Assembly (NCBI GenBank): GCA_964614855.1
Contig: CAZTMX010000159.1
Span: 1-6,598, forward strand
DNA length: 6,598 nt
From: CAWJHE01 sp964614855
GTDB lineage: Bacteria; Chloroflexota; Anaerolineae; Anaerolineales; UBA4823
Reading direction: 5' to 3'
Below the pieces are notes generated by a model that made no database searches, was not told where the DNA came from, and worked only from the letters and a program-made list of their open reading frames with translations. The position numbers were made by a program, and so were the translations under genes. The stretch's first letter is position 1; each line of letters starts with the position of its first letter. Shown here piece by piece: positions 1 through 5,300 of the stretch.

Positions 1-132
1 TAAGTAGCCCATAAGTTCAAGATTATACTGCAAGTTCCTGCAGCAGGCGATTTGATTTCCGCTTTTACAAATGAATACCCTTGGTCCACAGAGATCCAAC
101 CACCCACAAACGCCTACCCCAATCTCAACTTA

Positions 133-150
133 ATGTGACATTTATCACAT
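133..150. promoter_or_regulatory. CRP/FNR-family operator (CRP-type palindrome)
   Basis: The sequence TGTGACATTTATCACA (134-149) is an exact TGTGA-N6-TCACA palindrome, extended by a further matching A/T pair on each side to six-base arms ATGTGA and TCACAT. This is the core of the E. coli CRP consensus. The centre at 141.5 lies 61.5 to 62.5 bp upstream of a start at 203 or 204, which is what the -10 at 193-198 predicts, and -61.5 is the classic class I CRP activator position. In E. coli cstA is activated by cAMP-CRP, so the site fits the downstream gene. The regulator in this organism is unknown; it could be any member of the CRP/FNR family with a TGTGA-reading helix. Confidence 0.75.
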
Positions 151-179
151 CAAATGATTAACATCTTCCTAATCATTTG
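151..179. repeat. Perfect 10-bp inverted repeat, candidate second operator
   Basis: CAAATGATTA (151-160) is the exact reverse complement of TAATCATTTG (170-179), separated by 9 bases. The repeat starts one base after the CRP-like palindrome and its centre (165) is about 38 bp upstream of the start predicted from the -10 at 193-198, so it covers the place where a -35 would lie. This suits a DNA operator: a repressor here would block polymerase, or an activator could replace the missing -35. It would form an RNA hairpin only if transcription began further upstream. No specific protein family is recognised from the half-site. Confidence 0.6.
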
Positions 180-204
180 TTAATTTAAGGACTATAATGT
201 GCGA
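170..204 (+). promoter_or_regulatory. Candidate cstA promoter P1 (consensus -10, no clear -35)
   Basis: A perfect TATAAT lies at 193-198. At a 17-bp spacing the -35 position (170-175) reads TAATCA, a poor match to TTGACA, and no TG dinucleotide precedes the -10. A consensus -10 without a -35 is typical of activator-dependent promoters, and the CRP-like site sits at the class I distance. The transcript would start near 203-204, giving a leader of about 205 bases before cstA. Confidence 0.5.
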
Positions 205-218
205 GATTTGGCTGGATT

Positions 219-246
219 TTGACATTTAAATATCAGATAGTAGAAT
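219..246 (+). promoter_or_regulatory. Candidate cstA promoter P2 (TTGACA-N16-TAGAAT)
   Basis: A perfect -35 hexamer TTGACA (219-224) is followed after 16 bp by TAGAAT (241-246), which matches the -10 consensus at five of six bases. By sequence this is the better sigma-70-type promoter of the two. It would start near base 253 and give a leader of about 155 bases. It needs no activator on paper, so P2 could supply basal expression while P1 responds to the CRP-type site. Whether both are used cannot be told from sequence. Confidence 0.5.
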
Positions 247-342
247 TTAAATTACAACAATCCTGCACATTCGGCACGCTTCGATGTCCTTCAAACCCAA
301 AACCAAGAACACCACCCGTACCTCTATGCGCACAATAAATAA

Positions 343-378
343 TTCACACTTCCAGCCGGTGTGAAGCATCTTTACACA
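343..378 (+). promoter_or_regulatory. Leader hairpin with an alternative overlapping pairing
   Basis: TTCACAC (343-349) pairs perfectly with GTGTGAA (359-365) around a 9-base loop. The same TGTG (360-363) can also pair with CACA (375-378), with A365-T373 extending the helix past one mismatch, so two mutually exclusive small hairpins can be drawn. This is in the untranslated leader of either proposed transcript. It could affect leader folding, but both structures are short and no known riboswitch class is recognised. Confidence 0.35.
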
Positions 379-400
379 GACGCAACATGCGTCAGGAGGT
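379..400 (+). promoter_or_regulatory. cstA Shine-Dalgarno directly abutting a 6-bp hairpin
   Basis: GACGCA (379-384) pairs perfectly with TGCGTC (388-393) around a 3-base loop, and the very next bases are AGGAGGT (394-400), a near-ideal Shine-Dalgarno sequence eight bases ahead of the ATG at 409. This ribosome site decides the cstA start: the earlier in-frame GTG at 361 has no such sequence and would add 16 non-family residues. The hairpin does not mask the Shine-Dalgarno but borders it, so it could keep the site single-stranded or serve as a contact point for a regulator. Confidence 0.75.
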
Positions 401-408
401 CTTTCATC

Positions 409-2169
409 ATGAGTATCATTGTAATTGTCCTCGCCGCGGTAGCCATTTTTTTCATCGCCTACCGCACCTACGGCACATTCCTGGCCAAAAAGGTCTACGA
501 CCTGGATAACAGCCGTACGCCAGCCGCTGTCGAGCTGGATGACGGGCTGGATTTTGTGCCGACTGAACCCAAGTTCCTCTTGGGCCAGCATTTCTCCGCC
601 ATCGCCGCCGCCGGCCCGATCACCGGCCCCATTATCGCAGGCATCGCCTACGGTTGGGTGCCGGCAGTGATCTGGATCGTGCTCGGCTCCATCTTTATCG
701 GCGGCGTGCACGATATGGGTTCGCTGGTGGCTTCCATCCGCAACAAAGGCCGTTCGATCACCGACACCGTGCACAGCAACATCTCCAAGAGCGCCTGGAT
801 CCTGTTCAACCTGTTCATCTTCGTGACCCTGGTCATGATCGTGGTCGCTTTCACCGATATCACCACCTCCTCCTTTGTCAACACCATCGATATCGGCAAC
901 GGCGAGCTGGTGGGCGGCGGCGCTATCGCCACCTCATCCATCCTCTACCTGGCCCTGCCCATCATCATGGGCTTGCTGCTGCGCTTCACCAAACTGCCGC
1001 TCTCCTGGGCCACGGTGATCTTCCTGCCGTTGGTGGGTGTGGCAATCTGGGCCGGCAAGTATATCCCCTTCGATTTGCAGACCATCTTGGGGCTGGGCAC
1101 CGCCCTGGAAGCGCAAAAGATATGGAATGTGATCATCATGGTGTACTGCCTGATCGCTGCCATCCTCCCAGTGTGGATGCTGCTGCAGCCGCGCGGTCAC
1201 CTGGGCGGTTACTTCCTGTATGCTGCCGTGATCGTGGCTGCCATCGGTGTGCTGTTCGGCGGTTTCAAAGTCAATTACCCCGCCTTCACCAAACCGATGG
1301 GGGATGGTTTCTGGTTCCCGATGTTCCCCATGCTGTTTATCACCATCGCTTGCGGCGCCATCTCCGGCTTCCACTCGCTGGTCGGCTCCGGCACCACCTC
1401 CAAGCAAATCAAGCGTGAAACCGATACCAAGGTCATCGGTTACGGCGCCATGCTGATGGAAGGCGTGGTCGCCATGATCGCCCTGTCCACCGTGATGATC
1501 CTGACCAAGGACAGCGAGCTGCTGACCAAATCGCCGAATTTCATCTACGCATCCGGCATCGGCTCCTTCATGCAGCTGATCGGCGTCAGCCCGGCTTTCG
1601 GCATTTCCTTCGGTCTGATGGCATTCACCACTTTTGTCTATGACACCCTGGATATCTGCACCCGCCTGGGCCGCTACATCATCCAGGAGCTCACCGGCTG
1701 GAAGGGCTGGTTTGGGCGCATCTTCGCCACGGTCATCACCGGCGGTTCCCCCATGTTCCTGATCCTGATCACCCTGAAAGACGCCGCCGGCAACCCGGTG
1801 CCCGCCTGGAAGGTCTTCTGGCAGACATTTGGCGCTTCCAACCAGCTGCTGGCTGCCCTGGCGCTGGTCGGGCTGACCGTCTGGCTGCTAAACACCTCCA
1901 AGAACCAGAAGGCCTGGTTGGTCACCTTCATCCCCGCCGTGATCATGTTCATCATGAGCTCCTGGGCTCTGATCCGCATGTTCCTGACCGCCACCATCAA
2001 AGACGGCGTCTTCGCATTCCCCGCTGGCGCCAATATGATCCTGCCCATCGCCTGCATCATCTACCTGGCCCTGGCGGCGTGGATGGCCCTGGTCACTTTC
2101 CAGGCTGTGATGAAGAAAATCAACAGCGACAAAAGCGGTGCTTTACCAGTGGCTGCTTCTGCCGACTAA
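409..2169 (+). CDS. cstA: CstA-family carbon starvation transporter (peptide or pyruvate uptake)
   Basis: The gene encodes a 586-residue integral inner-membrane protein of the CstA family. Characterised members import small peptides (CstA of E. coli and Campylobacter) or pyruvate (E. coli BtsT and CstA); sequence alone does not settle the substrate. The start at 409 follows an AGGAGGT eight bases upstream and gives a hydrophobic first helix (residues 2-22). About fifteen hydrophobic segments follow. Family motifs visible are GQHFSAIAAAGPITGP (59-74), GGVHD (98-102) followed by an SIRNKGRS loop, CGAISGFHSLVGSGTT in the middle, then DTLDICTRLGRYIIQEL and FGASNQLLAALAL. At 586 residues it is shorter than E. 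coli CstA (about 700) and resembles the short CstA form. The small YbdD/YjiX-type partner gene that follows the E. coli genes is not present in the next 143 bases. The upstream CRP-like site suggests induction by carbon limitation. The reading frame is intact. Confidence 0.93.
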   Translation: MSIIVIVLAAVAIFFIAYRTYGTFLAKKVYDLDNSRTPAAVELDDGLDFVPTEPKFLLGQHFSAIAAAGPITGPIIAGIAYGWVPAVIWIVLGSIFIGGVHDMGSLVASIRNKGRSITDTVHSNISKSAWILFNLFIFVTLVMIVVAFTDITTSSFVNTIDIGNGELVGGGAIATSSILYLALPIIMGLLLRFTKLPLSWATVIFLPLVGVAIWAGKYIPFDLQTILGLGTALEAQKIWNVIIMVYCLIAAILPVWMLLQPRGHLGGYFLYAAVIVAAIGVLFGGFKVNYPAFTKPMGDGFWFPMFPMLFITIACGAISGFHSLVGSGTTSKQIKRETDTKVIGYGAMLMEGVVAMIALSTVMILTKDSELLTKSPNFIYASGIGSFMQLIGVSPAFGISFGLMAFTTFVYDTLDICTRLGRYIIQELTGWKGWFGRIFATVITGGSPMFLILITLKDAAGNPVPAWKVFWQTFGASNQLLAALALVGLTVWLLNTSKNQKAWLVTFIPAVIMFIMSSWALIRMFLTATIKDGVFAFPAGANMILPIACIIYLALAAWMALVTFQAVMKKINSDKSGALPVAASAD

Positions 2170-2198
2170 ATCAAATTCGATAACTCAATAAACGCTCA

Positions 2199-2235
2199 AC
2201 CGAGGCTGCCCGTGAAGTGACCGGACAGCCTCGGT
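2199..2235 (+). terminator. Strong hairpin after cstA, probable transcript end without a U-tract
   Basis: ACCGAGGCTG (2199-2208) pairs perfectly with CAGCCTCGGT (2226-2235). A C-A mismatch and two further GC pairs extend the stem inward to an 11-base loop. It begins 29 bases after the cstA stop. The bases that follow (CAGTTAACCGGGGG) contain no U-run, so it is not a canonical intrinsic terminator; the first T-rich stretch lies about 20 bases later. It may stabilise the cstA mRNA 3' end or work with another termination factor. It lies upstream of both candidate secA promoters, which supports its role as a boundary between units. Confidence 0.55.
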
Positions 2236-2238
2236 CAG

Positions 2239-2268
2239 TTAACCGGGGGAGAGCGATATTTATATAAT
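2239..2268 (+). promoter_or_regulatory. Candidate upstream secA promoter (TTAACC-N18-TATAAT)
   Basis: TTAACC (2239-2244) matches the -35 consensus at four of six bases and is followed after 18 bp by a perfect TATAAT (2263-2268). Transcription would start near 2275 and give a leader of about 38 bases before secA. The wide spacer and modest -35 make it weaker on paper than the element just downstream. The AT-rich tract it lies in could also simply aid DNA melting. Confidence 0.35.
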
Positions 2269-2281
2269 TCTAACCTCGCTA

Positions 2282-2290
2282 TGCTATAAT
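2282..2290 (+). promoter_or_regulatory. Candidate secA promoter, extended -10 (TGCTATAAT)
   Basis: TGCTATAAT at 2282-2290 is a perfect extended -10 (TGn followed by TATAAT). The -35 position, 16 to 18 bp upstream, holds only AT-rich sequence with no TTGACA resemblance, which an extended -10 can tolerate. The predicted start near 2296-2298 leaves a very short leader of about 16 bases that still includes the secA Shine-Dalgarno sequence. Confidence 0.55.
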
Positions 2291-2300
2291 CGCCCCTTGT

Positions 2301-2305
2301 GAGGT
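2301..2305 (+). promoter_or_regulatory. secA Shine-Dalgarno
   Basis: GAGGT lies seven bases ahead of the ATG at 2313 and supports that start. The resulting N-terminus (MLKKFIRIFGG) matches the short amphipathic N-terminal helix that is usual in SecA. Confidence 0.7.
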
Positions 2306-2312
2306 ACCCATT

Positions 2313-5300
2313 ATGTTAAAAAAATTTATCCGCATTTTCGGGGGCGACCCCAATAAGCGTGAAGTCGACAGCCTGACCGAGACCATTGACCGCATCAACA
2401 GCCTGGAAGATGCCTACGAGCAGCTTTCCAATAGCGAGCTGGGCGCAAAGACCGCCGAATTTCGCACCCGGCTGGCGCAGGGCGAGACCCTGGACGACCT
2501 GACGCCCGAAGCTTTTGCTGCGGTGCGCGAGGCATCCAAGCGTACGCTCGGGCTGCGCCATTATGATGTGCAGCTTATCGGCGGTATCACCCTGCACCGC
2601 GGTAAGATCGCCGAAATGCGCACCGGCGAGGGCAAGACGCTGGTCGCCACCCTGCCGCTGTACCTGAACGCCCTGACCGGCAAGGGTGTGCACCTGATCA
2701 CCGTCAACGATTACCTGGCGCGCCGCGATGCGCGCTGGATGGCGCCTATTTTTAACCTGCTGGGTTTGAGCGTGGGCGTTCTGCAGATGGCTGCGCGCAC
2801 CGAAAACGGGCGCAAGGCGTTCCTGGTGGATCTGGGGAAAGAGTCGCCGCACGAAGACCAGAACCAGCTGCGCCTGGTCGATCGCGTCGAGGCTTACGCG
2901 GCGGATATCACCTACGGCACCAACGCCGAATTTGGTTTTGATTACCTGCGCGACAACATGACCATGCACCTGCAGGAACGGGTGCAGCGCGGCCACTATT
3001 ACGCCATCATCGATGAGGTAGACAATGTGCTCATCGACGAAGCCCGTACGCCGTTGATCATCTCCGGCCCGGCACAGGATGAGGCCGAGTGGTATGTGCG
3101 CATGGCGCAGGTGGTGCGCCAGATGCGCCCCGAGGACTACGAGATCAGCGAAAAGGACCGCAATGTCACCCTCACCGAAGTTGGCGAGGGGCACGTGGAA
3201 GAAATCCTGGCTATGCCGCTGCGCGACCCGGAGCGCCCGGAAGATGTGACCCTGGAGCAGGCGCGCATGCTGGGCTACCTGGAACAAGCGCTGCGTGCGC
3301 AGCACCTGTTTCACCGCAACAAGGAATACCTGGTGCAGGGCGGCAAAGTGGTGATCGTGGATGAATTCACCGGGCGTTTGATGCCCGGGCGGCGCTGGTC
3401 CGACGGTTTGCACCAGGCGGTGGAAGCCAAGGAAGGCGTCAAGGTGCAGAGCGAGTCGGTGACCTATGCCACCATCACCATCCAGAACTACTTCCGCATG
3501 TATGAAAAGCTGGCAGGCATGACCGGCACCGCAGCCACTGAAGCCGAAGAATTTCTAAAAATTTACAGCCTGGAAGTGCTGGCCATCCCCACCAACCTGG
3601 AATACCGCGCCATGCGCGCCGGCTCGAACCTGGTGGAGCTGGAAGGCAAGGACGAACAGGGGTACAAATACTTATACTACGCCCTGCAAGACGACGAGGA
3701 GCGCAAAGCTATCTATTACAAACGCAAGGATTACCCGGATATCGTCTTCCGCACCGAAGAAATCAAGCTGCGCGCTATCGCCCGCGAGATCCTGGCGGAT
3801 CACATCACCGGCAGACCGGTGCTGGTTGGCACCACCTCGGTGGAAATGTCCGAGCGGCTTTCCAACCGGCTGCGTGCCGAGCCGCTGAAACGCCTGGCGC
3901 TGTCGCTCTTGCTGCGCCAGACATACATTGAAAAGAATAATATTACAGAAGATGGGCGCCAGATCCAACCCCTGCTGTTCCTCAACGCCCCGCTGGAGCA
4001 GCTCGAACTCAGCGAGATGCGCAAGCTGGCGCGCGAGCTGGAGATGCCCTTTAACGCAGAAGACCCGGCAAACCTGGAAAAGATGTGCCAGATACTCAAC
4101 GCACCCAGCAGTGCAGCCAAGCGCCTGGCAGCCAGCCTGCAGGGCGGCATTCCGCATGAAGTGCTCAACGCACGTAAACACACCGAAGAAAGCCAGATCA
4201 TCGCCGGCGCCGGCGCCTTTGGCGCGGTGACGATTGCCACCAACATGGCAGGGCGCGGTGTAGATATCAAGCTGGGCGGCGAGCTGGCCGAGGAGATTTT
4301 GGCTTCGGTGCACCGGGTGCTGGGCCGCAACGGCTACGACGACCCGTATAACATGACCATGGAAGAGCGCCGCCAGGCGTTGGTTAAAATGAGCCCCGAG
4401 GATTACGGCATTTACGATTCCGAGATCGGCTTCTTCCTGCAGCATATGGAAGAAATGGAACAGGTGCACGCCCTTGGCGGTCTACATGTCATCGGCTCCG
4501 AGCGGCATGATGCACGCCGTATCGATAACCAGCTGCGCGGCCGTTCCGCCCGCCAGGGCGACCCCGGTGCATCGCGTTTCTTCCTCTCGATGGAAGACCA
4601 GTTGATGCGCTTGTTCGGCGGGCAGCAAGCCGACAATATGATGCAGCGCTTAAAGATCGACGATGCTTTGCCGCTGGAAGTCGGGCTGGTTGGCAGGCTG
4701 GTGGAGCAGGCGCAAAACCGGGTGGAAGGCGCTAACTTTGACATGCGCAAGCACCTGCTGGAGTACGACGATGTGCTCAACACCCAACGCGCCTCCATCT
4801 ACGGGCAGCGCAACCGCATCTTCACCAAGGAAGACCTGAAAGACGACGTGACGGATATGCTGCGCATTGAAGTCGCCCGCCGCGTGCCCGAAGCGCTGAA
4901 AGACGAAGGCGGTCCCTGGAAGCTGCTGGCCTGGTTGGAGCAAATCCAACCGCCGCTTTCTGTCGACGGCGGCTATTTCCCCTCCTATGCCCTTCGCCTG
5001 CTGCTGCACAACCTGCTGGACAGGCTGGCGGAGAACCCCAGCCCGCAAGAAATCAAGCAAGCCTTGCTGCAGATCGCCCAAGACGCGCTGCAAGCTGAAG
5101 AAAACCACCACTTGAAATCCATCCACAATGTGCTGGAAGCCAGCCAGGACCGCCTGCAAGAGCAGCTGGATGAGCGGCTGGAAATCGTGGACACCTATTT
5201 TGAAGGATTGGATCAGGAGGAGGAAGGCCAGCCGGCGCGCAAGACCAGCGATGTGGTGAACGAGCTGGCAACCCTGACGCATGTGCCCCTGCGCCTGCCT

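Larger units (their letters stand above)
1..408. other. Non-coding regulatory region upstream of cstA
   Basis: I see no gene in this stretch. All three plus-strand frames meet a stop within the first 14 bases, and nothing with a ribosome binding site precedes the cstA start. The region is clearly AT-richer than the coding sequence that follows, most strongly between about 130 and 250. It holds a CRP-type palindrome, a 10-bp inverted repeat, two promoter-like elements, and a leader with two small hairpins; these are listed separately. Bases 1-130 contain nothing I can assign beyond short chance palindromes such as the 11-base CCTGC-A-GCAGG at 37-47. Confidence 0.8.

Noticed and set aside
10..27. 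Divergent minus-strand promoter and start (TATAAT read at 27-22, ATG at 12)
   Set aside because: There is no -35, no extended -10 and no Shine-Dalgarno, and only a few codons remain before the window edge. A leaderless gene is possible but unsupported.
394..400. CsrA binding site at the cstA Shine-Dalgarno
   Set aside because: A GGA in a Shine-Dalgarno is nearly universal, the hairpin does not present it in a loop, and nothing shows that this organism has CsrA.
361..408. GTG at 361 as the cstA start, adding 16 residues
   Set aside because: It lacks a Shine-Dalgarno sequence and sits inside a leader hairpin, whereas the ATG at 409 has AGGAGGT eight bases upstream and gives the family-like hydrophobic N-terminus.
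247..774. Minus-strand open frame spanning the cstA leader and 5' end
   Set aside because: It crosses the regulatory region and the conserved cstA N-terminus, and the product is His/Asp/Gly-rich without homology I can recognise.
654..1418. Plus-strand 254-codon open frame inside cstA
   Set aside because: It is an out-of-frame shadow of cstA with an Arg/His-rich composition; the cstA frame carries the membrane helices and family motifs.
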